Program-made: the position numbers and the translations under genes
NCBI RefSeq assembly: GCF_008727795.1
Contig: NZ_CP044222.1
Location: 1,922,001-1,986,000, forward strand
Origin: Nitrincola iocasae
Lineage (GTDB): Bacteria; Pseudomonadota; Gammaproteobacteria; Pseudomonadales; Balneatricaceae
Length of the DNA: 64,000 bases
Direction: 5' to 3'
Notes under the pieces: generated by a model
Database searches by the model: none
Seen by the model: the letters and a program-made list of their open reading frames with translations, nothing else
What the model was told of the DNA's origin: nothing
Part shown: in pieces, positions 15,051 to 23,003 of the stretch
How the letters are laid out: each line of letters opens with the position of its first letter
How positions within the stretch are numbered: position 1 is the first letter of the stretch

Positions 15051-17273
15051 TTAATAGACGTCCTCAAGGTATCGCCCGTCACGCTCGAGTGTGTCGACAT
15101 CCAGGTTCAGGGGCAACAGGATCTCATTGATTACCTGTTTCACGCTCGAGGCCATGTCGCGCCCACCACAAACAAGGATTTGCGCACCGGTTTCTATCAT
15201 GTGGCACACATTCGATGCATCTTCGCTAATTTTATCTTGTACATAGGCGCTTTCTGGAGCGCGGGAAAAAGCGGTATTCAAACCGCTCAGCCGACTGTCT
15301 TCAAGGTAGCGGCTCAGCTCGGGTTCATAAAGAAAGTCCGATTGCGGATTCCGGCCACCCCAGTAAAGGTACATGGGGTGCTTCGCGTTGTTTTTTCGGA
15401 TAAAACCGGTCAGTGGGCCGATACCAGCTCCCGCCCCAATTAGAATAGTGGGATGATGGCCTGCAGCGGGTCGAAAATTCGGGTTGTGTTGAATAAATCC
15501 TTGGATGCGATCACCCGGTGTTAGGTTGTGGAGAAACCCGGAGCACAGGCCATCAGGTTGTTTACGTACACAGATTTCCAGCAATCCATCTTCGTTCGAC
15601 GAAGCCAACGAGTAGTAACGGGGGGCTTTGCCACCTGGCGGGAGAATGCCGATTAAATCACCGGCATCGAAACCAGGCAATTGGTTGGCTTTTTTCCGGA
15701 ATAGTCCCCACAATATTTTTTTGCCGGAAGCCGGTCCGAAGCGCAGGATGCTGGTGGGTGCTTGAACCGCCACGCCAAAGTCGGCTCTGTCCACCAGTGC
15801 CAGTTCAAACCGGGTGGTGGGGACTGGATTATGGCTAAGTGCCAGCGGTACTCCGGTTACGACGGCTATCCTATTGCCCCATTCAGTAAACTGCTCGGTC
15901 GATTTTCGATCAACGAAGCCAACTGCTGCAAGCCTTTCGAGCCCTATGAAAGCCAGACCCTTGTCCACCTGGATGGCAAATTTGCAGAAGCTTGCGAACT
16001 GTTTATCTCCAAACCCCAGAACCGCGAACTGTAGGCCGTTTGGCGCGTGGAAATGGTGCAGTTTTTCCATAAATTTGTTAGCTGATGTGGGTGCTCCGCC
16101 ATCACCGTAAGTAGAGGTCAGTACTAGCAGCGTCGTGGCCTGTGGGTAGGTATCAGCAAGCTGGTTCATGTCAACAGAGAGTACCCTGCGTCCTGCAGCG
16201 GCCATTTGTTCATGGAGATCCCTGGCAAAGCCCCAGGTGGTGTTATTTTCCGTACCTACCAGAATGATTGTATCGGCTGTTGCGATATCTGCATTATCCA
16301 GAACACGGCCTGTTGCACGACGGCGTTTCCACCAGATTCGGGTGCCGCTGATCGAGAGCACTGGCACCGTCAATGCGGTCGCTCCCAGTATCAGTCCCAG
16401 CCACCATAAACCTTCACCCGTATGCAGGCGCATCATCCAGTCATAGAGCTGGCTATTAACGGGTGTCGCTTCGTATTGCAACATTTCGCCAGTGGATTGA
16501 TCGATGAATCCAGCCCCCTGACGGGTGCTCAGCGAGAACACATCCTGCGGATCATTCGGGTAGGGGAACACCAGGTCATGCAGGTTGCTAAGGTCTGTGT
16601 TTTTGAGCGCTTTGAGTGAACCGATGACGGCCGGTGTGCCCCCTGAAACCTCTGCCGGGAAATCGGGTTCGCTACCAACAACTTGTGGCAGTAAACCAAA
16701 GCGCACCGCTGACATGTAACTTCCGGTCAGGGCTGAGAGCAAAAGTCCAATGACGGCAAACCGCGCCAACTCGGAGTGAATGCGATGATCGCCGGCCCCT
16801 TTGAATGGCCTTAACAATGCTCCCCAGCCACCTGCACGCCGAGACAACATGAAAGCACCTGAAATACACATCAGTACCATCAGGAACGCTGATACACCGG
16901 CTATTAAACGCCCTCCATTATCCATAAGAAAGGCGCGGTGCAAGTCTTTAATCCAGCGAAAAAAAGCAGACGGTTGGTATGGGGCGATGCCCTGACCCGT
17001 GATCGGATTCACCCGATCGGCTCCTGGATTACCGTCATTCATGTAGTAGACGACAACGCCACCTGAAGGCAAACGTTTAATTTGTTCCGTGCCCGGGTAA
17101 TGTGCCGTCACGCGTTCAGCAAGCTGAGCTACGGTTACTTCGCCCACTGCCGGAACAATGGCACCCGAACGTTCTAGTGCCGGTGAAATCGACAAAATTG
17201 TTCCGGTGACGGCCAGCACGATCAAAAACACAGCTGTCAAAAGACCTGGAAGTGAGTGAAGCTTGCGCCACAT
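15051..17273 (-). CDS. PepSY membrane protein fused to flavodoxin and sulfite-reductase-type flavoprotein
   Basis: The 740-residue product has three parts. Residues 1-325 are a PepSY-associated membrane protein with four helices and an internal PepSY-like periplasmic loop. Residues 345-480 form a flavodoxin domain (GTENNTTWGFA, TSTYGDGGAP). Residues 500-740 are a ferredoxin-NADP-reductase module (RYYSLASS, GAGAGIGPLTGF, C-G-G-R-D-M) ending ERDGRYLEDVY like CysJ. It would move electrons from NADPH through FAD and FMN into the membrane. GTG/ATG choice: ATG 17273 has GGGAGG 8 bases upstream. It is last in an operon with DUF2271 and PepSY genes, so the acceptor is probably periplasmic. Confidence 0.85.
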   Translation of the reverse strand: MWRKLHSLPGLLTAVFLIVLAVTGTILSISPALERSGAIVPAVGEVTVAQLAERVTAHYPGTEQIKRLPSGGVVVYYMNDGNPGADRVNPITGQGIAPYQPSAFFRWIKDLHRAFLMDNGGRLIAGVSAFLMVLMCISGAFMLSRRAGGWGALLRPFKGAGDHRIHSELARFAVIGLLLSALTGSYMSAVRFGLLPQVVGSEPDFPAEVSGGTPAVIGSLKALKNTDLSNLHDLVFPYPNDPQDVFSLSTRQGAGFIDQSTGEMLQYEATPVNSQLYDWMMRLHTGEGLWWLGLILGATALTVPVLSISGTRIWWKRRRATGRVLDNADIATADTIILVGTENNTTWGFARDLHEQMAAAGRRVLSVDMNQLADTYPQATTLLVLTSTYGDGGAPTSANKFMEKLHHFHAPNGLQFAVLGFGDKQFASFCKFAIQVDKGLAFIGLERLAAVGFVDRKSTEQFTEWGNRIAVVTGVPLALSHNPVPTTRFELALVDRADFGVAVQAPTSILRFGPASGKKILWGLFRKKANQLPGFDAGDLIGILPPGGKAPRYYSLASSNEDGLLEICVRKQPDGLCSGFLHNLTPGDRIQGFIQHNPNFRPAAGHHPTILIGAGAGIGPLTGFIRKNNAKHPMYLYWGGRNPQSDFLYEPELSRYLEDSRLSGLNTAFSRAPESAYVQDKISEDASNVCHMIETGAQILVCGGRDMASSVKQVINEILLPLNLDVDTLERDGRYLEDVY

Positions 17274-17295
17274 AGTGTTACCTCCCGTTAATGAT

Positions 17296-17766
17296 TCAAA
17301 AATTGTAGGTGAACGACTGCACATAGCCTCGTCCGCTAACGGGTTGACCAACGCCATCGGTGGTCAGCGGTGCGATAATATCGGCACGGTTGTCTCGCAT
17401 ATCTTCCACGGCGGTATCCACGCGAATCTGATAGCCGTTGTCGATCAGCGCTTCGTCCAGGTCCAGGGTGATATTCAGGGTTCGGCCACTGGAAACGCTG
17501 GCGCCGGTTAAACCATCGTATTCGGCACTATTCAGGCCGCTGCCTCTGGCCCAGTCTCGCAGGTGTTTGTAATATTTGCTTTTACCTCCAGCGACCCAGA
17601 GTGTGCCCTGATAGGCTCCATCTGAATCTGTCAGGTAGATCGCTATATATGCACCATCACCCCGGTAGTTGGTCAACTCGGTAGTCAGGGTCACTTCCTT
17701 GGCCAGTGCGACGGCCGGGAATGCCAGTGCAGCTGTCAGTCCTGCAATAAATAGTTTCTTTTTCAT
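17296..17766 (-). CDS. DUF2271 periplasmic protein
   Basis: The 156-residue protein has a clear Sec signal peptide (MKKKLFIAGLTAALAFPAVALA). A beta-rich DUF2271 domain follows, with L-W-V-A-G-G-x-S-K-Y-Y-K-H-L-R-D-W and the late T-G-A-S-V-S-S-G-R. Members are often found beside PepSY and ApbE-type genes; the function is not established. Here it lies between a small PepSY protein and the PepSY-flavoreductase fusion, with gaps of 41 and 22 bases, so the three are surely co-transcribed. I infer a role at the periplasmic end of the electron-transfer system. Confidence 0.8.
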   Translation of the reverse strand: MKKKLFIAGLTAALAFPAVALAKEVTLTTELTNYRGDGAYIAIYLTDSDGAYQGTLWVAGGKSKYYKHLRDWARGSGLNSAEYDGLTGASVSSGRTLNITLDLDEALIDNGYQIRVDTAVEDMRDNRADIIAPLTTDGVGQPVSGRGYVQSFTYNF

Positions 17767-17807
17767 GATGTTATCTCCGATAATTCAGGCCACTGCAGTC
17801 ATAGGGT

Positions 17808-18197
17808 TTACTCAACGGTGACACTAGGACGACCCTTCACAATGCCATTGCTCGGCATCACTGGATTAGCTGCAGGTGTTTGATTGTTACTGCGATATTC
17901 GTCATCGTCATGGTCGTCGTCGTCATCATCGTCCTCACGTTCCAGTTCCATCAGATCAAACGAGGCTGGCGCAAAGCTGGCTTCTACCCGGTTACCGTTA
18001 GCGTCGTTTGCTTTGACTTCGTAACAGCCATCGTCAACTTTGATTCGGAAAACGGTCCACCCATCGGCTTCCAGCTGTTGTCGCAAGGTTTCCTGAGGCT
18101 GCCAATGGGAAATAGGGTCGTCACAGTCATCATCGGCAAGCGATGCCCCGCTTAACAGCAGAATCGATAGGCCCAGTACAATAGGTTTAGTGTTCAT
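17808..18197 (-). CDS. Secreted PepSY-domain protein with acidic linker
   Basis: Starting at ATG 18197 behind AAGGAG, the 129-residue protein has a signal peptide (MNTKPIVLGLSILLLSGASLA). Next comes a PepSY repeat (LRQQLEADGWTVFRIKVDDGCYEVKANDANG), with cysteines near residues 26 and 62 that could pair. A run of aspartates and a histidine (around residues 92-104) forms an acidic linker that may bind cations. It is the first gene of the operon leading to the reductase. Promoter signals should lie between 18200 and 18330; I see no clear operator there. Confidence 0.8.
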   Translation of the reverse strand: MNTKPIVLGLSILLLSGASLADDDCDDPISHWQPQETLRQQLEADGWTVFRIKVDDGCYEVKANDANGNRVEASFAPASFDLMELEREDDDDDDDHDDDEYRSNNQTPAANPVMPSNGIVKGRPSVTVE

Positions 18198-18341
18198 GCT
18201 CGTTCTCCTTCTTGGTAATGTCGTCACTCTATACCGGATTTCTGACACCAGCCTGAAGGGGATGAGCGTGTACATTAAAGATGTATCGGTGACGATTTCC
18301 CCTTTAACATCCCAGCATTTCGTCATGGAATTGATCTTGAT

Positions 18342-18769
18342 CTAACAACTCCAGCGACATTCTTGGTTGGATAGAGTGGCAGCGGAAAATCTACCCTTCT
18401 CGAAGTGCTTGCCGAAATCTGTGGTTTTAATCCAGATGGTGGGAACCGAGACCATTATCGGGAAGCGAGAGAAGATCGTTCAGAGTTAGCGCAGGCACTG
18501 CGCCTCTCGTGGATGCCTAAAATGACGGAAGGTTTTTTTATGCGTGCGGAAAGTTTCTACAATTTTGCTTCTTACCTCGACAGTGTTTCCAACTTCTTGG
18601 CTTATGGCGGCAAATCACTTCATCATCAGTCTCATGGTGAGTCGTTCCTGGCGTTATTTCAGCATCGATTCTACTAGCCTATCCGGGTGCCACTCTGTAT
18701 CAGTTTGAGGAAGACGGCATTCGGGAAGTTGCTTACCACGAAACAGATCACTACATTATTCTTCCATAG
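18342..18769 (+). pseudogene. Gutted COG3910-type AAA ATPase
   Basis: The DNA encodes T-F-L-V-G, a TAG stop in place of the usual glutamate codon, then S-G-S-G-K-S-T-L-L-E (Walker A), F-N-P-D-G-G, F-F-M-R-A-E-S-F-Y-N and Y-G-G-K-S-L-H-H-Q-S-H-G-E-S-F-L-A-L-F. At about 18672 the frame jumps straight to I-L-L-A-Y-P-G-A-T-L-Y-Q-F-E-E-D-G-I-R, the normal C terminus of the family. The start of the protein and the whole Walker B/switch segment are missing. The gene is thus dead by 5' loss, nonsense mutation and an internal deletion that changes frame. Confidence 0.75.
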
Positions 18770-18782
18770 TTGGGGTTACTCA

Positions 18783-18920
18783 ATGATTAGTTTAATAAAA
18801 TATGCTGTAATTATATGGGCGTGGGGGTGTTGGGCGTGGGCTGTGTATAGTCAGCAGTGGATCTGGCTACTCCCATCTGTAATTCCATACATGCTCTACA
18901 CGTCATTCGGATATCATCTT
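18783..18920 (+). pseudogene. Small membrane protein gene cut by the IS element
   Basis: ATG 18783 opens a frame with two hydrophobic segments rich in tryptophan (IKYAVIIWAWGCWAWAVYS and WIWLLPSVIPYMLY). It runs without a stop into the left end of the IS3 element at 18921, where the frame closes after 10 foreign codons. I take it as a truncated small membrane protein of unknown family. Confidence 0.45.
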
Positions 18921-18992
18921 TGTAGTGGCATAGTTAATTTGGCCATCTAATTAGAGGTGCTATCATGCACCAAGAGATAATTAGGTGACAAT

Positions 18993-19304
18993 ATGACCAG
19001 AAGACCAAACCGAAATTTCAGCCCTGAATTCAGACTCGAAGCAGCACAGCTGGTAGTCGACCAAAATTACTCTATTCGAGATGCGGCTGAAGCCATGAAT
19101 GTCGGACATTCGACCATGGATAAATGGGTTCGCCAGCTACGAAAAGAGCGTGGTGGTGAAAGTCCAAAAGCAACACCAATGACACCAGATCAACTTAGAA
19201 TACGCGAGCTTGAGAAACGTATCCGCGAAGTTGAAATGGAAAAAGATATATTAAAAAAGGCTACCGCTCTCTTGATGTCGGACTCTCTGAACAATTCTCG
19301 ATAA
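18993..19304 (+). CDS. IS3-family transposase OrfA
   Basis: This 103-residue protein binds the IS ends. It has the IS3 OrfA helix-turn-helix (FSPEFRLEAAQLVVDQNYSIRDAAEAMNVGHSTMDKWVRQL) and a C-terminal leucine-zipper region (LRIRELEKRIREVEMEKDILKKA). The slippery heptamer A-AAA-AAG sits at 19253-19259 within the zipper. A -1 shift there joins it to OrfB to give the full transposase. It appears intact. Confidence 0.9.
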   Translation: MTRRPNRNFSPEFRLEAAQLVVDQNYSIRDAAEAMNVGHSTMDKWVRQLRKERGGESPKATPMTPDQLRIRELEKRIREVEMEKDILKKATALLMSDSLNNSR

Positions 19305-20173
19305 TCGAGAAACTCAAGACGAGCTACCCGGTAACGAAGCTGTGTGAGGTGTTTGGCGTGCACCGCAGCAGCTTCAGGTACTGGAAACAACGTTCAAAAA
19401 AGCCTGTATGTGCGAAAAAGACCGTAGAACAGGCAGTCGTTAGGGAGCTCTTTCGCGCGAGCGAGGGCTCTGCGGGTGCACGAAGCATTGCGGAAATGGC
19501 TACCAATCAGAACGTGCCATTGAGCCGCTATCGAGCCGGACGCTTGATGGAAAAGCTTGGACTTATCAGTTGCCAGGTACCTGGTCACACATATAAGAAA
19601 ACAGGTGATGAACATGTTCAGATACCGAATCATTTAGACCGCCAGTTTAACGTTGATGCGCCAAACTGCATCTGGTGTGGCGATGTCACGTACATCTGGA
19701 CTGGCAATCGCTGGGCTTATTTAGCGGTTGTCATTGATTTATTTGCACGTAAGCCAGTGGGCTGGGCGATGTCGCTATCGCCAGACAGTGAGCTTACCAG
19801 CAATGCACTAAAAATGGCGTATGAGAGCCGTGGTCGACCGAAAGGCGTGATGTTCCATAGTGACCAGGGTAGCCATTATACGAGTCGTAAATTCCGTCAG
19901 ACGCTCTGGAAGTGTCAAATAAAGCAGAGCCTTAGCCGACGTGGTAACTGCTGGGATAATGCACCAATGGAGCGTTTTTTTAGAAGCTTGAAGGTTGAAT
20001 GGGTGCCTACCTACGGCTACCACTCACTCGTTCAGGCGCAGCATCACGTAGTGAAGTATTTAATCGGGTATTATAGTCAGCTTCGACCACACCGGCATAA
20101 CAATGGAATGAGTCCGAATCAGGCAGAGGAACAGTACTGGATTAACTATAAACCGGTGGCCAGTTTTACTTGA
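19259..20173 (+). CDS. IS3-family transposase OrfB (DDE integrase core)
   Basis: The -1 frame after the A6G slip encodes about 304 residues. An HTH_21 segment (SAGARSIAEMATNQNVPLSRYRAGRLMEKLGLIS) is followed by an rve integrase core. The catalytic triad is present: D in WCGDVTYI, D in HSDQGSHYTS, and E in PMERFFRSLK, with the family's RGNCWDNAPMERF signature. No stop interrupts it, so the element may still be active. The first possible independent start is ATG 19349, but expression is expected through the OrfAB fusion. Confidence 0.9.
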   Translation, partial: GYRSLDVGLSEQFSIIEKLKTSYPVTKLCEVFGVHRSSFRYWKQRSKKPVCAKKTVEQAVVRELFRASEGSAGARSIAEMATNQNVPLSRYRAGRLMEKLGLISCQVPGHTYKKTGDEHVQIPNHLDRQFNVDAPNCIWCGDVTYIWTGNRWAYLAVVIDLFARKPVGWAMSLSPDSELTSNALKMAYESRGRPKGVMFHSDQGSHYTSRKFRQTLWKCQIKQSLSRRGNCWDNAPMERFFRSLKVEWVPTYGYHSLVQAQHHVVKYLIGYYSQLRPHRHNNGMSPNQAEEQYWINYKPVASFT

Positions 20174-20186
20174 CCACTACAGATGA

Positions 20187-20399
20187 TTAGCCACATCACA
20201 AGATGCTGGTTCGGGAAATTCAGCTGAAAGTAATTGTTCTGATCAAAAAAGGGGAGGTGAGTCTGCGAGGCTATGGCTTGGAAGTAAGCCATATAAGTTT
20301 TGGAAGGAATTATCCGATCTCATTGAAAAGAGTTACTCGGATGTATTCGTTCCGGAATGGATATTTCAAACACGGAAAATAAAAAGCCGCGCATGCTGA
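20187..20399 (+). pseudogene. C-terminal fragment of an unknown gene next to the IS
   Basis: A frame open from the IS edge encodes about 70 residues ending at TGA 20397-20399. Its last part (ARLWLGSKPYKFWKEL, then DVFVPEWIFQTRK) looks like genuine soluble protein sequence. No start codon or ribosome site lies between it and the IS, so its 5' part was lost. The DNA after it (GCGGCATTAGGC, 20400-20411) resembles a degraded attC right core, which suggests a former cassette gene. I do not recognise the family. Confidence 0.4.
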
Positions 20400-20476
20400 G
20401 CGGCATTAGGCGCATCTCACCTGCGCCACTTATAGACATACCACGGGAGCAGCAACGAAATGAATGGAGAGCCAAA

Positions 20477-21265
20477 ATGAGTGAAACACTATCTACTGAA
20501 AGCAGCACACCAAGTGTGAGCGAAGCTTGGAAGGTGAAGTTCGATATCCTCCAAAAGATGGGGGCGGGTGAGCAATTTTTGTACAAAGCCATGGGCTCTG
20601 CTGAATACAAAGGGCTTAGTTTCAGAGAGAGAAATAAGATTTCCTTCAACATCTTAGCGTTTCTGTTTGGTTCTCTTTACTACTTTAGCAAAAAAATGTG
20701 GGCAAAAGGCGCCGCAATCCTAGGTGTAACATGGGCGCTGGCTACTTTGTTAACGCTTGTGGAATTCATTATTGGGTTTGAGTTTCCTGCTGTTGCCTAT
20801 TGGATTCCATCATCTGTTTTTTGTGCTCAGCTAGCCAATTATGATTACTTTCGAAAAGTAATGTATGGTGAAAACATGTGGGGCGGCTGGCCCAGCATGC
20901 TTTCAAAGCCAGTGGGTGCAATAGGCTTTCCGCTGCTGGCATTGGTTTTATTGTTTGGCATAGTAATGTTGGGTCCCGTCCCAGTTCCTAAATGTAGCGA
21001 TACAGAAACAACAAACCTGATCAAACAAATTGCAGACCGTGAAATGGGTAACCAATTAGGCGCTGAAGCCACAAAAATGTTTTCCTATACGATTGGTGCA
21101 ATAAGAACAACAAATACAAATGAACAAACTGGGGCCTACGAGTGCGCCGCCGAATTGAGCATTATCACTAGTAATACTGGGCAAGCGAACGAAATTCCAA
21201 TCACCTATACTGTTGAAATGGCCGATAATGGGAAGGAATTTTACGTCAGTGTGTTGGGCCTATGA
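20477..21265 (+). CDS. DUF2628 membrane protein
   Basis: From ATG 20477 (GGAGAG upstream) the gene encodes 262 residues. Residues 18-70 carry the DUF2628 opening (F-x-x-Y-K-G-L-S-F-R-E-R-N-K-I-S-F-N, then FLFGSLYYFSKKMWAKG), in which an arginine-rich turn precedes the first helix. Two or three more helices follow to residue 170, and the last 90 residues are a polar domain with a possible C..C pair (K-C-S-D-T, Y-E-C-A-A). DUF2628 proteins are inner-membrane proteins of unknown role. It lies between attC-like ends, so it is probably a cassette gene. Confidence 0.75.
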   Translation: MSETLSTESSTPSVSEAWKVKFDILQKMGAGEQFLYKAMGSAEYKGLSFRERNKISFNILAFLFGSLYYFSKKMWAKGAAILGVTWALATLLTLVEFIIGFEFPAVAYWIPSSVFCAQLANYDYFRKVMYGENMWGGWPSMLSKPVGAIGFPLLALVLLFGIVMLGPVPVPKCSDTETTNLIKQIADREMGNQLGAEATKMFSYTIGAIRTTNTNEQTGAYECAAELSIITSNTGQANEIPITYTVEMADNGKEFYVSVLGL

Positions 21266-21280
21266 AAGTGGCTTGGCAAT

Positions 21281-21446
21281 GCCAGTCACGTTGGTGGCTA
21301 CTTCATTTTGGCTTCGCCGACATTATCTAAAATCCAAAGTGGCATTTGAAGCTGTGTTTGCAGTATTTTTTGGAGTGGTTGGCTTTAACTTGCTGACAAA
21401 TGAAATCGTAGAATAGTGTTCTAATCTTGTAAGCAAGGCGTTATGC
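21281..21446 (+). pseudogene. Membrane-protein fragment ending at an attC core
   Basis: Just after the DUF2628 stop a frame encodes V-T-L-V-A-T-S-F-W-L-R-R-H-Y-L and then a membrane helix (VFAVFFGVVGFNLLTNEIVE), with a stop at 21416. It lacks a start of its own and looks like the tail of a lost gene. GGCGTTATGC at 21438-21446 contains GTTATGC, the commonest right attC core, immediately before the next gene's ribosome site. The left partner is not found. Confidence 0.4.
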
Positions 21447-21467
21447 AGGTACAGAAAAGGAGACTTT

Positions 21468-21719
21468 ATGCTAGAACTTAGACCAAACTGTGAGTGCTGC
21501 GACAAAGACTTGCCGCCGAATTCAAGCGAAGCGGTCATCTGTACTTTTGAATGCACTTTCTGTTCAAGTTGCGCAGAAAATGTCTTGAAGCATCAGTGCC
21601 CAAACTGCGGCGGGAACCTGGTTCAGCGTCCTATAAGGCCGGAATCGCTGTTAGCGAAAAATCCGGCTGCAACTAAGCGCATCCTAAAACAAGAAGGATG
21701 TGTCACCGTAAATTCATAA
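21468..21719 (+). CDS. DUF1272 cysteine-rich protein
   Basis: The 83-residue protein has the full DUF1272 pattern: L-R-P-N-C-E-C-C-D-x-D-L-P, C-T-F-E-C-T-F-C-x2-C, and C-P-N-C-G-G-N-L-V-x-R-P. The nine or so cysteines probably form a zinc site like a small RING or treble-clef fold. A strong AAAAGGAGAC site precedes the ATG. The family is short, of unknown function, and often carried in integron cassettes. Its stop codon lies in an attC-type core (TCATAAC), which agrees with that. Confidence 0.88.
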   Translation: MLELRPNCECCDKDLPPNSSEAVICTFECTFCSSCAENVLKHQCPNCGGNLVQRPIRPESLLAKNPAATKRILKQEGCVTVNS

Positions 21720-21760
21720 CTAGGCCTTTCGTTGCGGCTCCGCCTTGACTACAGTATAAG
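21714..21760 (+). repeat. attC-like left half after DUF1272
   Basis: TCATAAC (21714-21720) overlaps the stop codon, followed by TAGGCCTTTCGTTGCGGCTCCGCCTTGACTAC. AGGC/GCCT and GCGG/CCGC complementarity gives a short stem. No clear right core lies before the hemolysin III gene at 21835. Confidence 0.35.
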
Positions 21761-21834
21761 GGCTCTTCAATTGGCCACACCGGATACTACTTAGGTGAGG
21801 CCCAGCACTTCGACGCGCCGCGCCGCTCATATGA

Positions 21835-22491
21835 ATGAATAGGCATTACTCAATAGCAGGACGTGAACAGACACCGCGAGAGGAGGTCGCTAACTCGGTC
21901 AGTCATGGCATAGGGATGTTTGCGGCGCTGATTGGTGCTTTCTTTCTTATCAAACATGCTGTGATGCTTGGAGACCCTGCATTTATCGTGGGCTGCAGCG
22001 TTTTCGCAGCCACCATGGTGATGCTCTATATGGCATCCTCCCTCTACCATGCTTTGCCGCCTGGTAGTAACAAGGCGGTGTTTCTGGTGATTGAGCATTC
22101 GGGCATATTTCTGTTGATTGCCGGTACTTACACGCCGTTAACACTGGGTGTTTTGTACGGCCCTTGGGGTTGGTTGTTGCTGGGAATTGTTTGGGGGCTC
22201 GCCTTTATCGGGATCACCTTAAAGATCCTTCTCAAGTCACATCACCACATTCTGTTCACCAGTCTTTACCTGCTGATGGGTTGGACAATCGTGATTGCAA
22301 TCGAGCCGTTGATGGCCAATATCTCTCAGACTGGCTTATTTTTGTTAGTGGCAGGAGGCCTGTCCTACACAGTCGGCGTGATCTTCTTTGCCACTGACTC
22401 AGCATTGAAATACGGCCACTTTGTCTGGCATTTGTTCGTTATTGGCGGTACTACCTGCCATTATTTTGCCGTGCTTGGGTATAAAGGCTGA
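21835..22491 (+). CDS. trhA: Hemolysin III family (PAQR-like) membrane protein
   Basis: This 218-residue seven-helix membrane protein has the family hallmarks. E-E-x-A-N-S-V-S-H-G-I-G lies at the N terminus and S-S-L-Y-H-A-L near residue 65. A later H-W-H-L-F-V-I-G-G-T-like segment (FVWHLFVIGGTTCHYFAV) supplies the last metal-site histidines. Relatives affect membrane homeostasis; haemolytic activity has been reported for a Bacillus member. There is no convincing ribosome site, and the start at 21835 is chosen from family alignment. It closes the cassette-like stretch but may be core. Confidence 0.85.
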   Translation: MNRHYSIAGREQTPREEVANSVSHGIGMFAALIGAFFLIKHAVMLGDPAFIVGCSVFAATMVMLYMASSLYHALPPGSNKAVFLVIEHSGIFLLIAGTYTPLTLGVLYGPWGWLLLGIVWGLAFIGITLKILLKSHHHILFTSLYLLMGWTIVIAIEPLMANISQTGLFLLVAGGLSYTVGVIFFATDSALKYGHFVWHLFVIGGTTCHYFAVLGYKG

Positions 22492-22599
22492 CAGCGATTT
22501 TTGATTATTCTGTGTGTCCGTGTGCTCCACGGCAGAATTTGCCACGTTGCCGCCATACAGTCCGTACACTGATAAGAACAACATTAACCCTGTCGGGAT

Positions 22600-22788
22600 G
22601 GTTGTATCGCTGTCGACATGCATCAGCAGAACAGGGCAATGAATGCGCGTTATGGTGTCAAACCGATAGCCTATAATCCGTTCTACATAGTGCAGTACAT
22701 ACCAACCTGCCGACACTAGCATGGGCACCAAGGCAAGAGTGTCAGCGTGATTATCAACCATGAGGGCTGCAAATAGATACCAAGCCAA
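22600..22788 (-). pseudogene. Alpha/beta hydrolase fragment (BEM46-like)
   Basis: Read on the minus strand, about 60 residues resemble the end of BEM46/YqjL-type hydrolases: Y-R-F-D-T-I-T-R-I-H-C-P-V-L-L-M-H-V-D-S-D-T-T-I-P. This segment would hold the catalytic aspartate (H-V-D-S-D). The nucleophile and histidine parts are absent, and downstream the frame runs into sequence of no family character. It is a remnant. Confidence 0.45.
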
Positions 22789-22831
22789 TTACCTGGATAT
22801 GAGTAATTCCCCAATATGTGATATAAAATTG

Positions 22832-22930
22832 CTAATCAGGCGTTGTAGCAGACCAGCAGGGCTCTTGACGGCCTTTGCCTTCACGCAGTTGGGCTAAGGC
22901 GGCTTCCATATCGAAGTTTGGCTTGGTCAT
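22832..22930 (-). pseudogene. Start of an IS256-family transposase
   Basis: The minus-strand ATG at 22930 opens MTKPNFDMEAALAQLREGK, the usual N terminus of IS256-type transposases. It then diverges at the point where D-L-T-G-K-D-G-x-L is expected and stops after 32 residues. In a neighbouring frame G-L-L-Q-R-L-I follows, which fits the next family segment after a small indel. The other 1.1 kb of the gene are gone. Together with the hydrolase fragment this fills most of the 22492-23003 gap. Confidence 0.45.
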
Positions 22931-23003
22931 GTGTCATCTCGTTTTTGCTTAGTTTATCGAAATGGCACAGAATTCTGAACACTACCGTAGGAGTTGCGCC
23001 AAC

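Larger units (their letters stand above)
18921..20181 (+). mobile_element. IS3-family insertion sequence, 1261 bp
   Basis: The left end TGTAGTGGCATAGTTAATTT (18921 on) and the reverse complement of the right end TGTAGTGGTCAAGTAAAACT (ending 20181) are imperfect terminal inverted repeats, both continuing to TGGCCA. They start TG and end CA as IS3 elements do. Inside are orfA and orfB with a canonical frameshift signal. The flanks (CTT before, GAT after) show no 3- or 4-bp target duplication, so the copy has probably mediated an adjacent deletion or recombined with another copy. Confidence 0.85.
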
